45,581 bases of DNA, taken from contig JAMPFM010000020.1 of assembly GCA_023664455.1 (NCBI GenBank), forward strand, positions 1 through 45,581, written 5' to 3'. Position numbers and translations under genes: made by a program. This document shows, one piece after another, positions 1 to 6,812 of the stretch (the first letter of the stretch is position 1; each line of letters opens with the position of its first letter). The DNA comes from Blautia sp. (GTDB taxonomy: Bacteria; Bacillota; Clostridia; Lachnospirales; Lachnospiraceae). Under the pieces are notes generated by a model. That model searched no databases. It saw only the letters and a program-made list of their open reading frames with translations, and was not told the origin of the DNA.

Positions 1-10
1 ATCGTATTCT

Positions 11-346
11 ATGGAAAATGTTTTAGGGTGTGAATACAACATGGATAACGGTTATATAGAGGTTTATTATTTGGACGGTAATATCCTGCAAATGAAGCGT
101 GAGGAAATAGAAGCAAATCTGCGAACTACGGAACATTCGCTTGCAAAGCTGCATAAGCTATTGGACGATAAACCGGTTGAGTATGTTGCGATGGCATTAT
201 CGGGAGAACTGCAAGCCTATTGTGATATAGAGGCGGATATGGTAAAGAGTATGTTCGGTACGATTGTTCAAGGCTATCTGAAACAGGGATACAATAAAGC
301 TATGGCAGAAGCATTGGCGAGAGAATTTTTTAGATATGAAAGTTGA
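11..346 (+). CDS. Small DUF6061-like element protein
   Basis: This 111-residue acidic protein opens with a pattern (CEYNMDNGYIEVYYLDG) that resembles small Clostridia proteins grouped as DUF6061, which are common in conjugative and integrative elements. The C-terminal half is helical with an ALAREFF segment. No membrane segment or catalytic motif is visible. Downstream lie two more very small ORFs on the same strand, as is typical of an element cargo end. The family match is from memory of the N-terminal pattern and the function is unknown. The start ATG at 11 is close to the window edge, so an upstream start cannot be excluded. Confidence 0.6.
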   Translation: MENVLGCEYNMDNGYIEVYYLDGNILQMKREEIEANLRTTEHSLAKLHKLLDDKPVEYVAMALSGELQAYCDIEADMVKSMFGTIVQGYLKQGYNKAMAEALAREFFRYES

Positions 347-354
347 GGAAGAGT

Positions 355-450
355 ATGACAGATACGGAAAAGAAAGTAATGGTGCGGTTATGTACGAAGA
401 TTTTAACAGAAACAGAGCTATACGAAGCAGAAAAGAGGTGCGGGATTTAA
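355..450 (+). CDS. 31-residue small ORF
   Basis: A short frame starts with ATG eight bases after the stop of the preceding gene. A GAGGAAGAG purine stretch directly before it can serve as ribosome site, and the frame ends in TAA. The peptide begins MTDTEKKVMVRL and is charged and helical. Close spacing suggests translation together with the DUF6061-like gene. Similar tiny charged ORFs follow recombinase genes in Clostridia elements, but I do not recognise a family and the gene may not be real. Confidence 0.35.
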   Translation: MTDTEKKVMVRLCTKILTETELYEAEKRCGI

Positions 451-476
451 TAGATTGAATATGCGTTTCGGGGCAG

Positions 477-668
477 ATGAAAGAAAATAATAATAAAATC
501 CGTAGTTTGACAGGGGAATATAAACAGATAGAGCCAGAGTGTCGGGAGGGTGTTAGAGAGAAATTAGATCGCATGAAAAAGCTGTGCGAGGAGCGTAACT
601 GCTTGTATGAAAAGCAGAATGAGCTGAAAGGGCAGAGGGAGAAGTTGGAACAGAGTTTTGAAAGATAA
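477..668 (+). CDS. Short coiled-coil element protein
   Basis: The 63-residue product is almost entirely charged and helical (Glu, Lys, Arg, Gln), with heptad-like leucine spacing that predicts a coiled coil over most of its length. It resembles the C-terminal tail found on large serine recombinases and the short ORFs near them, so it could be a leftover of such a gene. The ribosome site before ATG is weak (GGGGC). A 9-bp hairpin at 674-700 follows directly. Function is unknown. Confidence 0.4.
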   Translation: MKENNNKIRSLTGEYKQIEPECREGVREKLDRMKKLCEERNCLYEKQNELKGQREKLEQSFER

Positions 669-673
669 TGCGA

Positions 674-700
674 AAGGGTATGGCGAATGGTCATACCCTT
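674..700 (+). terminator. Perfect 9-bp hairpin, weak terminator
   Basis: AAGGGTATG and CATACCCTT pair perfectly around a 9-base loop immediately after the small coiled-coil ORF. There is no T-run after the stem (AAAACATAG follows), so it may be a weak terminator or an RNA-stabilising hairpin. Its presence argues that the long frame opening at 687 does not really start there. Confidence 0.45.
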
Positions 701-776
701 AAAACATAGTGGAAAAATTGTTAAGAAAATGATAAAATGTGTAAGTAAATATCAATATTTTATGGAGAATAGCGAG

Positions 777-2456
777 ATGGAAAAATATAAAGAACCACAA
801 ATCTATGTGATAAACAATTCGGAGATTGCTGAAAAATTGCAAGAAAACTACACTGTTTCGGAAGGAAATCTTGGAATAATAAAGCAGATTAATTATGAAA
901 GCTATGAAAATTGTAGATATCTAAATTTAGAATATAATTTAGTTGGCAATTTGCATGAATATAAAGTTATAGTTATAGATATGCAAAGTGAAAATATTGG
1001 AAAAATATGCGCTGAAGACGAGACACCAAATGATACACAGAGTATGTTTAGGGTTACTTATCCGACGCAGGAATTTAATCCATCGCCGCTTGTAATGAAT
1101 CACATTCCTAAAATTATAAATAAAGAAAATTTAAGAGTGATATTTTCCGATATTAATTATACTGAGAAATATGAGATAGTTGAAGTGATAAAGCAGAATC
1201 AATATGGATATCCAGAAGAGTTTACAGAAAATATTTATAAAACAATAGCCGCAGAAGCTATTAATAAGTCTGGGAAAAAGATAAAAGCCCAAAAGTATCA
1301 TATTGCGCAAATGATTGCAAAATATGTTGTTGGTTATAAGGTTATTTTTGAACTTCCTACAATATGGAATACAGAAGAACAAAAATCTATTCTTCATAAG
1401 AACTTTATTCCATTAGTTTATAATCAGGATAATGAAGTTATTTCATATTATGGTTATAATGAAGAAAACGGATATGAGTTGTTGCTTCCAATATGCAGAG
1501 ACAAAGAGCAATTAATGGACGAGTTATGCACTCAAATATTTCCAGAAATGTTACCCAATATTTTTCCAGAATCAAGAGAATTTTGTTGGCTAAATGATGA
1601 CGAATATAAACCTGTTGAAATATTGGAAATAGACATTAAGAAAAAGGAATTAAAAAAAGAATATGATGATAAATTACGATTAATAGAAAAGAAAGAACAG
1701 CAAATATATGAAAAATATCAGTTCCTTAATGATTTACTAACACAAACGGGAGATAGGCTGGTAAAAGCTGTATGCAAATACTTAGAATGGCTAGGATTTT
1801 CAGATGTTAAGGAAATAGATGGAAGTGAGGAAATATTAAGAGAAGATATACAAATTATAGATGGAAGTGATTTATTTATAATTGAAGTTAAAGGAATTGG
1901 GGGAACATCTACAGATGCAGAATGTGCTCAAATTGTAAAACATAGGAGAAAAAGGGAGAAAGAAAATCGGGATATGGATATAATTCCCATTTATATCGTC
2001 AACCATCAAAGATATATAAAACCACAATTAAGAAAAAATCCCCCTTTTAGCCCATATCAAATCGAGTATGCACAAATCGAAGAAAGAGGATTGTTGACTA
2101 CTTGGAAATTATATCAACAGTTTAAGCTGATTAAAGATGGAGTATTTACAAAAGAAGAAACAAGACAAGCCATGAAACAGATTGGTTTAGTAACACTGTT
2201 GCCAAAAGATTTTGATAGTATTGGAGTTGTGACAGAATATTATAAGAAGCCAAAGGCTTGTATAATTAATTTGAAAAATACAGAGATAAAGTGTGGCATA
2301 TGCGTGTGGGGTAAAAAGGAAGATGTATGGAAAAAAGGTAAGATATGCAGTATACAAGTTGATGGAAAGGATGTTGATGCAGCAAAAGACGGTGAGGTAG
2401 GAGTAGTTTTGGATATCGAATTGGCTAATGGGTTCGAGTTGTTTGTAAGGAAATAG
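777..2456 (+). CDS. Large protein with PD-(D/E)XK-like nuclease core
   Basis: The product has 559 residues if it starts at ATG 777, chosen because a GGAG lies nine bases upstream; the frame itself is open from 687. Residues about 1-300 are an unrecognised region. A charged helical coiled coil (about 305-345) follows, then a Mrr/restriction-type core: a helix TGDRLVKAVCKYLEWLGF, an acidic ED turn and the strand LFIIEVKG (around residue 395), which gives the E-x-K of the PD-(D/E)XK fold. The last 150 residues include a small beta-rich end. Similar large proteins with this core appear in defence islands. It stands immediately upstream of a restriction-modification operon inside the tuf-inserted element. 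Nuclease activity is inferred from the motif only. Low GC fits horizontal transfer. Confidence 0.6.
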   Translation: MEKYKEPQIYVINNSEIAEKLQENYTVSEGNLGIIKQINYESYENCRYLNLEYNLVGNLHEYKVIVIDMQSENIGKICAEDETPNDTQSMFRVTYPTQEFNPSPLVMNHIPKIINKENLRVIFSDINYTEKYEIVEVIKQNQYGYPEEFTENIYKTIAAEAINKSGKKIKAQKYHIAQMIAKYVVGYKVIFELPTIWNTEEQKSILHKNFIPLVYNQDNEVISYYGYNEENGYELLLPICRDKEQLMDELCTQIFPEMLPNIFPESREFCWLNDDEYKPVEILEIDIKKKELKKEYDDKLRLIEKKEQQIYEKYQFLNDLLTQTGDRLVKAVCKYLEWLGFSDVKEIDGSEEILREDIQIIDGSDLFIIEVKGIGGTSTDAECAQIVKHRRKREKENRDMDIIPIYIVNHQRYIKPQLRKNPPFSPYQIEYAQIEERGLLTTWKLYQQFKLIKDGVFTKEETRQAMKQIGLVTLLPKDFDSIGVVTEYYKKPKACIINLKNTEIKCGICVWGKKEDVWKKGKICSIQVDGKDVDAAKDGEVGVVLDIELANGFELFVRK

Positions 2457-2588
2457 AAGTTGGTATATATTCATGAAAGTTAACGCATAGCATTTGAGAT
2501 TTATGAGAATATGAATGGCTGTGATAGAGAGTTTCTTTCATAAATTCATTATGATAATCGAACAAAAAATAAAATTTTGAAATCAGTA

Positions 2589-2617
2589 TAGACAGATAAA
2601 GATAGGCAATATATAAT
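2589..2617 (+). promoter_or_regulatory. Promoter of the restriction-modification operon
   Basis: A -35 box TAGACA and a -10 box TATAAT are separated by exactly 17 bases and lie 40 bases before the methyltransferase start. This is a good sigma-A match. The N-terminal HTH domain of the encoded methyltransferase could act on this region, but I see no clear dyad operator here. Confidence 0.5.
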
Positions 2618-2656
2618 GAAATGAGAAGAAAAGTTCACATTTAAGGAGAAAATGCT

Positions 2657-3793
2657 ATGATAAATATGGTTAAAGAATATAGGAAAGAAAGAAATATTAC
2701 ACAGGAACAGTTAGCTTCATTGGCAGGTATCAGCAGAAAGTATTTGTCTATGATAGAAAGGAATAAAACAACGCCCTCAATAGATGTGGTAGTTCGCTTG
2801 TCTGAAGAACTGTCTGTGAATGTTGAACGCTTATTTTTTACAATACCATCAGTCGAAAAGAAAGAATTGCCCCAGACCATAAAATTTATTGATTTGTTTT
2901 GTGGTATAGGCGGTTTTCGTTATGCTTCCAAACAAGCATTTGAACAGTTGGGAATAAAAGGGCACTGTTTATTTAGCAGCGATATAGACAAGTTTGCTGC
3001 AGAGAGTTATGAGGCAAATTTTGGTGAGAAACCGGTGGGAGATATTACGAAAGTTGACGAAAAAGATATTCCGGATTTTGATTTGCTTTTTGCAGGATTT
3101 CCATGTCAGGCATTTTCGATTTGTGGCTTGCAGAAAGGATTTGCAGATAATACCAAAGGAACATTGTTTTTTGATATTGCTCGTATCATAAAAGAAAAAC
3201 AGCCAAATGCATTTGTATTGGAAAATGTAAAGAACCTTGTCAGTCATGATGATGGTAAGACATTTAAAACAATTATCCATGTTTTGAGAGAAGAATTAGG
3301 ATATTATGTGGATTATAAAGTTTTAAATGCGCTTGATTTTGGTTTGCCGCAAAAACGAGAGAGGATTATCATAGTTGGCGCAAAGAAACCGTTTGAAATG
3401 GATTGGAAATTTGATATTGAGAATGTAAAAACTTTAAGTGATATATTGGAAGATAAAGTAGATAAGAAACATTATGCCTCGGAAGAAATAGTTAGAAAGC
3501 GTAAAGAGATGCATACGGCAGAAACAACGCCTGCTATCTGGCATGAAAATAAGTCGGGGAATATATCTTCTTATCCTTATAGTTGTGCATTGCGGGCAGG
3601 AGCAAGCTATAATTATTTACTTGTTGATGGAGAACGAAGATTAACGCCTAGAGAAATGCTGCGGTTACAAGGATTTCCGGATGAATTTGAAATAGTTGTG
3701 TCGGATGCGCAAACTAGAAAACAGGCAGGAAACGCAATTCCAGTCAGTATGGTTGCTAAAGTGATTGAAAAGTTTATACCATTGGTTTTTTGA
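2657..3793 (+). CDS. HTH (XRE)-fused DNA cytosine-5 methyltransferase
   Basis: The enzyme methylates C5 of cytosine in a specific DNA site, protecting the host against the partner nuclease. Residues about 4-60 form an XRE/Cro-type helix-turn-helix (ITQEQLASLAGISRKYLSMIE). The methyltransferase follows: motif I FIDLFCGIGGF (77-87), motif IV GFPCQAFS with catalytic Cys150, the ENV of motif VI, QKRERI of motif VIII, a short target-recognition region, then RRLTPREMLRLQGFP and QAGNAIPVSM (motifs IX and X). All key residues are present. An AAGGAG ribosome site lies eight bases before ATG. Fused HTH domains in m5C methyltransferases often repress their own operon, which would replace a separate controller protein. 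The putative endonuclease and vsr follow on the same strand. Target site cannot be read from sequence. Confidence 0.95.
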   Translation: MINMVKEYRKERNITQEQLASLAGISRKYLSMIERNKTTPSIDVVVRLSEELSVNVERLFFTIPSVEKKELPQTIKFIDLFCGIGGFRYASKQAFEQLGIKGHCLFSSDIDKFAAESYEANFGEKPVGDITKVDEKDIPDFDLLFAGFPCQAFSICGLQKGFADNTKGTLFFDIARIIKEKQPNAFVLENVKNLVSHDDGKTFKTIIHVLREELGYYVDYKVLNALDFGLPQKRERIIIVGAKKPFEMDWKFDIENVKTLSDILEDKVDKKHYASEEIVRKRKEMHTAETTPAIWHENKSGNISSYPYSCALRAGASYNYLLVDGERRLTPREMLRLQGFPDEFEIVVSDAQTRKQAGNAIPVSMVAKVIEKFIPLVF

Positions 3794-3855
3794 GAGTGTA
3801 TTTTGGTGAAAAATGTGTTATACTGTAAAAAACTGTGCGTTTGGAGGTATAGTAC

Positions 3856-4596
3856 ATGAATGGACCAAGATTAAGGACGGTCAATAAGGCAGTTGCACCG
3901 TTTGGTTTAAATAAATTTCCAACAAAATTTGTGGATACGTTTGCTAGAGAAGTTGTGTATATGATGGCAACAAAACAGGCTATGGCTTTAGAAGGGAATG
4001 AGTGGGAACAAATTTTTGCAACGTGTGTAGGAGCAGATTGGAAACCCTCTAATGTAGGATTAGATGATGTTGTTTTGGACAACTGTTGTTGGGGCGCAAA
4101 AACGGTCTTTGCAGGTTCTAAAGACATTTCTAAGCAGAAAACTGTTCGATTGGTAAGCGGAAGAAATTCACCTACATTTAGTTTTGGTGTAGACAAAATT
4201 ACTAGTGAAAATCCAGATGTTATTGGGAAAATGGTTTTGGATATTTGGAACGAACGTGTTTCAGCGGTAAGGCAGATATTTAAGTTTGTAAGGACAGTAG
4301 TATTGGTAAAGGCAAAGGATTTCTCTGAATATTTGATATTTGAATTAGATACAGTGCGCTATGATCATGAACTGTATTACTTTAAATGGAATAAAAATAA
4401 CAATTTGGAGGGTTATGAAAAAGCAACAGATATGCACAAATTTACATGGCAGCCAAGCGGAAGCCAATTTACTATTATAGAGGAAATACCAAAAGAAAAA
4501 ATACATATTAAGGTGAAGAAGCCTGACTTAATTGATAAGGAAACTCTATTAAAAACAGTGAAATTTGATAGCAGTTGGTATACGGTTGTAAAGTAA
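3856..4596 (+). CDS. Putative type II restriction endonuclease
   Basis: I do not recognise the family of this 246-residue protein with certainty. It lies between an m5C methyltransferase and vsr, the place where the cognate type II endonuclease is normally found. Residues about 68-90 contain LDDVVLDNCCWGAKTVF, an acidic pair followed by a beta strand ending in lysine, compatible with a degenerate PD-(D/E)XK site, and a second acidic/basic cluster (SGRNSPTFSFG) follows. There is no signal peptide or membrane segment. The gene has ATG with GGAGG ten bases upstream and is separated by 62 bases from the methyltransferase, so it may be partly independently expressed. Position is the main evidence; the catalytic assignment is inference. 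Confidence 0.6.
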   Translation: MNGPRLRTVNKAVAPFGLNKFPTKFVDTFAREVVYMMATKQAMALEGNEWEQIFATCVGADWKPSNVGLDDVVLDNCCWGAKTVFAGSKDISKQKTVRLVSGRNSPTFSFGVDKITSENPDVIGKMVLDIWNERVSAVRQIFKFVRTVVLVKAKDFSEYLIFELDTVRYDHELYYFKWNKNNNLEGYEKATDMHKFTWQPSGSQFTIIEEIPKEKIHIKVKKPDLIDKETLLKTVKFDSSWYTVVK

Positions 4597-4622
4597 TGTT
4601 TTTGGGATAGAGGTGTGACAAA

Positions 4623-5054
4623 ATGGCACGTGACAAAGAGATAGTTACTAAAACTATGAAGCGTGTTAAGAGCAAAGATACATCTATTGAGGTCGCTTTA
4701 AGAAAGGCATTATGGGAAAAAGGATTTCGATATCGTAAAAATTGTATGAAGTTGCCGGGAAAGCCGGATATTGTTATTCCAAAATATAAAATTGCAATTT
4801 TTTGTGATAGTGAGTTTTTTCATGGGAAGGATTGGGACAAACTCAAGTTACAGTTGCAGCGTGGAAATAATGCTGATTATTGGATTAAGAAAATTGAACG
4901 GAATAGGCAGCGTGATAGAGAGAATGAGAAAAAACTCAAATATTTAGGGTGGAATGTTGTGCGGTTTTGGGGGAAAGATATTGCGAAAGATGTAAATGAA
5001 TGCGTTAGAGTTGTCGAGGAAATGATTTTTGATACATATATTAGTATTGATTAA
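4623..5054 (+). CDS. vsr: Very short patch repair endonuclease (Vsr)
   Basis: Vsr nicks 5' of the T in T:G mismatches that arise when 5-methylcytosine deaminates, so repair restores the C. The 143-residue length fits the family. The hallmarks are the N-terminal KRVKSKDTSIEVALRKAL, GFRYRKN, LPGKPDIV (Asp49, the metal ligand), IAIFCDSEFFHG with His67, then the region WIKKIERNRQRDRENEKKL and GWNVVRFWGKDI. The classic GCFWH motif is replaced here by DSEFFHG, a variant common in Firmicutes Vsr proteins. It is 26 bases downstream of the putative endonuclease and completes a classic methyltransferase-endonuclease-Vsr operon, in agreement with the m5C chemistry. Confidence 0.93.
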   Translation: MARDKEIVTKTMKRVKSKDTSIEVALRKALWEKGFRYRKNCMKLPGKPDIVIPKYKIAIFCDSEFFHGKDWDKLKLQLQRGNNADYWIKKIERNRQRDRENEKKLKYLGWNVVRFWGKDIAKDVNECVRVVEEMIFDTYISID

Positions 5055-5095
5055 TGTTTGTTTTTATTGCGAAAATTTTGCATTATTGACTGCTT

Positions 5096-5121
5096 TTAAC
5101 ATGGTGATATCACCATGTTAA
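5096..5121. promoter_or_regulatory. Perfect 26-bp palindrome
   Basis: The two halves TTAACATGGTGAT and ATCACCATGTTAA pair without a loop or mismatch. With no central loop and no T-run it looks like a binding site for a dimeric DNA-binding protein rather than a terminator. A TTGACT box lies just before it (5086-5091), and the next gene starts 55 bases after it, so it could be an operator for the gene pair at 5176-6082. The binding protein is unknown. Confidence 0.5.
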
Positions 5122-5175
5122 TTGATATATAAGAAAACTATTTTGTGAAAGGAAATTTACTTTGTTACTAAGAAG

Positions 5176-5649
5176 GTGAGAGAAATTAATATACTTTTAT
5201 CAGTTGGGGAAATAGAGAATTGGTGCGAGCAGTTAGCAGAAAGTGATATTTTTACGGCACTTTGTGGCATTACAACGCTGGTAGGATTCTTTATAACTGT
5301 ATATATATCACTGAAAACGAAATCTATAAATCAAAGACTGGGTATATATAAGAGAACGCAAGAGTTTAATAAAAAGCGAAAGACATATGTTTCAACGTTG
5401 GAAGGATATCAAAAGTCATTGTCAGAAGATGAAATTGATATATATAAAATAAAGTTAAATATTTTAAATGATATTAATATCATAAAAGAATCATTTGGCA
5501 CAATAATGAAAGTAAATCAGAGAATTGCTGTGTGGCGGCTGAAGAAGGAATTGGAAAAATCTAAATCAATAAACATTAATCGTGTATGCAATTTGCTTTC
5601 TCAAATTAGAGCATATATGTCGAATGTTAAGGAGGAATATTATGAGTGA
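5176..5649 (+). CDS. Unknown single-span membrane protein
   Basis: The 157-residue product has a short N-terminal segment, one clear membrane helix (IFTALCGITTLVGFFITVYI, about residues 25-44) and a basic, helical cytoplasmic region predicted to contain coiled-coil stretches. The start is taken as GTG at 5176; the ribosome site is poor and the exact start is uncertain. Its stop overlaps the next ORF by eight bases, so the two proteins are almost certainly made together. No family is recognised. Its place at the element end behind a restriction-modification operon makes a role in defence or superinfection exclusion possible, but the sequence does not prove it. Confidence 0.65.
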   Translation: MREINILLSVGEIENWCEQLAESDIFTALCGITTLVGFFITVYISLKTKSINQRLGIYKRTQEFNKKRKTYVSTLEGYQKSLSEDEIDIYKIKLNILNDINIIKESFGTIMKVNQRIAVWRLKKELEKSKSININRVCNLLSQIRAYMSNVKEEYYE

Positions 5650-6082
5650 TATAAATGGAAAAGTATTAATAGAGCAATTGATAAAACTAACTAAGGATAA
5701 TAAGATAGAATGGGGGTATTTAGATCAAAATTCTACAGTGTGCTATAATTTAAAAATGGAACCTAGATCTCCGCTTGAAAGTAGAAATCCTTTAGTGGCA
5801 TTTGCACAAATTACTTCCGCAGATAATAAATTATGCTTTGATGCTGATAATAGTTTTATTGCGCCAATAAAGAATAACTATGTAGTTATATATGCGAGAA
5901 TTTCAGACAAAAATGATGTTTTGGCTGAACGATTAAGGCTTATGTTAGTGCCAAGCACATATAAGGATGTATATAAATACATTGACGAGGATGATGATAG
6001 CGAGCTTTTGCGATTGCAGAGTTTGATAAAATCTAAGTTTCCAAATTCTTTAGATATTGCAAATGATATTTTGGGAATGTGA
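5642..6082 (+). CDS. Unknown small cytosolic protein, partner of the membrane gene
   Basis: ATG 5642 is chosen because AAGGAGG lies seven bases upstream, giving 146 residues; the frame is open further upstream but overlaps the membrane gene. The N-terminus has the pattern IEQLIKLTKDNKIEWGYLD, a Trp-containing helix-strand start seen in small proteins of unknown function near phage and defence genes. Residues about 45-115 are beta-rich and the end is helical (ELLRLQSLIKSKF). There is no signal peptide or membrane span. The eight-base overlap with the upstream membrane gene points to a two-component unit. The function is unknown. Confidence 0.7.
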   Translation: MSDINGKVLIEQLIKLTKDNKIEWGYLDQNSTVCYNLKMEPRSPLESRNPLVAFAQITSADNKLCFDADNSFIAPIKNNYVVIYARISDKNDVLAERLRLMLVPSTYKDVYKYIDEDDDSELLRLQSLIKSKFPNSLDIANDILGM

Positions 6083-6221
6083 TTGCAATGAATGATGATG
6101 TGGTTCTATTTTGGTTCTAAAAAATTTGAAAACCTCAAATAACATGGCTAAAATAGGAGAATATGAACACAAAATCCAATAAAATGTACGAAAAAGCATT
6201 ATAATTATGTTCCCTACGAAC
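6083..6221. other. Terminal non-coding arm of the element
   Basis: This stretch between the last element gene and the tuf remnant holds no credible ORF. It contains two copies of TGGTTCTA-like sequence (near 6100-6120) and an AT-rich run, as expected at a recombinase arm or excision-factor binding region. The exact crossover point would lie at or just after 6219, where the EF-Tu reading frame starts to match. Confidence 0.45.
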
Positions 6222-6275
6222 CGTGAGGGTGGTAGGACTGTTGGATCCGGTAGAGTTACGTCTATTATTGAGTAA
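6222..6275 (+). pseudogene. tuf: 3' fragment of tuf (EF-Tu), displaced by insertion
   Basis: In frame to TAA at 6273-6275 the codons read REGGRTVGSGRVTSIIE, which is the C-terminus of bacterial elongation factor Tu (normally preceded by GLRFAI). The sequence just upstream reads MFPTN instead and soon meets a stop, so only the last 17 codons are EF-Tu. The fragment is followed by a strong terminator, as expected for the original end of tuf. It is most simply the attR-side remnant of a tuf gene whose coding part now lies beyond the left end of the element, with a replacement 3' end supplied by the element. Confidence 0.8.
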
Positions 6276-6298
6276 TCAGTAAAAAGCTAGATTTTATG

Positions 6299-6329
6299 GG
6301 GCTTTCCGAGAAATCGGGAAGCCCTTTTT
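6299..6329 (+). terminator. tuf: Rho-independent terminator, original tuf terminator
   Basis: An 11-bp stem (GGGCTTTCCGA with TCGGGAAGCCC, one T-G wobble) closes a GAAA tetraloop and is followed by TTTTT. It stands 24 bases after the EF-Tu stop codon and is a textbook terminator. It probably ended the tuf transcript before the insertion. Confidence 0.85.
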
Positions 6330-6355
6330 GGCGTATAAAATCAAAGATTCTGGAT

Positions 6356-6493
6356 TTAGAATTGTTTCAATATATCATGATGTCCGATATCTAAGAGGAT
6401 AATCATTCTATCGCCTTCATAATACCAGATGATGCGGATATCCATGTTGACACTACACTCAAAAAGCTCCTTTGTTCCTTGGATACGCTTTAA
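6356..6493 (-). pseudogene. C-terminal remnant of a RelE/YafQ-like toxin
   Basis: On the minus strand, overlapping the antitoxin stop codon, 45 codons read LKRIQGTKELFECSVNMDIR, then IIWYYEGDRMIILLDIGHHDILKQF and a stop. This is the C-terminal half of RelE/ParE-superfamily mRNA interferases (the beta-strand RI-W-Y-Y-EGD-I-LL-IG-HD pattern). The N-terminal half is missing: upstream in this frame lies only antitoxin sequence, and there is no start codon with a ribosome site. The operon order antitoxin-toxin is preserved, so this looks like an in-place deletion that removed the front of the toxin. Confidence 0.65.
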
Positions 6494-6750
6494 TCTGCCT
6501 CCAGTTTATCAAAGAGGGCATCCACATTGTCAAACATAGGTTGTTCACCGGATATGATTTTTTCTTTGACATTTTCAATTTCTTTTTTCAATTCATCAAG
6601 GTATTGTTTAGGATAGACAGCTACTGGCATAATGCAGATAGAACCATCTTTCAGGGAAATATCCAACTGATCGCCTTCAGAAAGTCCAAGTTGAAGGATA
6701 ATTTCTTTTGGGATTGTGATTTGTGATTTTGGACGAAGTTCAGCTAACAT
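6490..6750 (-). CDS. AbrB/SpoVT-type antitoxin
   Basis: This 86-residue protein has an N-terminal swapped-hairpin AbrB/MazE DNA-binding domain (ELRPKSQITIPKEIILQLGL, then GDQLDISLKDGSICIMPV) and a helical C-terminal part that would wrap around the toxin. An AAGGAG ribosome site lies seven bases before ATG. It would neutralise a RelE-like toxin and repress the operon. The toxin gene that follows is only a C-terminal fragment, so the antitoxin is an orphan and may survive as a regulator. Confidence 0.85.
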   Translation of the reverse strand: MLAELRPKSQITIPKEIILQLGLSEGDQLDISLKDGSICIMPVAVYPKQYLDELKKEIENVKEKIISGEQPMFDNVDALFDKLEAD

Positions 6751-6812
6751 GGTATCAACTCCTTATATTGGAAAGTGTGAAATTTTGATTTTCTTACTTA
6801 TTATTAGTATAT

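Larger units (their letters stand above)
1..6221. mobile_element. Right end of an integrative element inserted in tuf
   Basis: The stretch is AT-rich compared with the backbone that starts after it. It carries small element-type ORFs, a nuclease candidate and a restriction-modification operon. It ends exactly where a reading frame matching the last 17 residues of EF-Tu begins (6222). This is the pattern left when a site-specific recombinase inserts an element in the 3' end of a gene: the element restores the gene end at its other boundary and the original 3' end is left here. No integrase or left boundary lies in the window, so the element must extend beyond position 1. The boundary itself is seen; the integrative nature is inferred. 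Confidence 0.7.

Noticed and set aside
197-694. Minus-strand 165-residue frame
   Set aside because: It lies opposite the small element ORFs and ends in the hairpin; composition is of a shadow frame and no ribosome site is seen.
674-700. Start of the large protein gene at 687
   Set aside because: ATG-like start lies inside a hairpin and has no ribosome site; 777 has GGAG at good distance.
6207-6275. A separate 22-residue small protein starting at ATG 6207
   Set aside because: The codons are the EF-Tu C-terminus and there is no ribosome site; it is a gene remnant.
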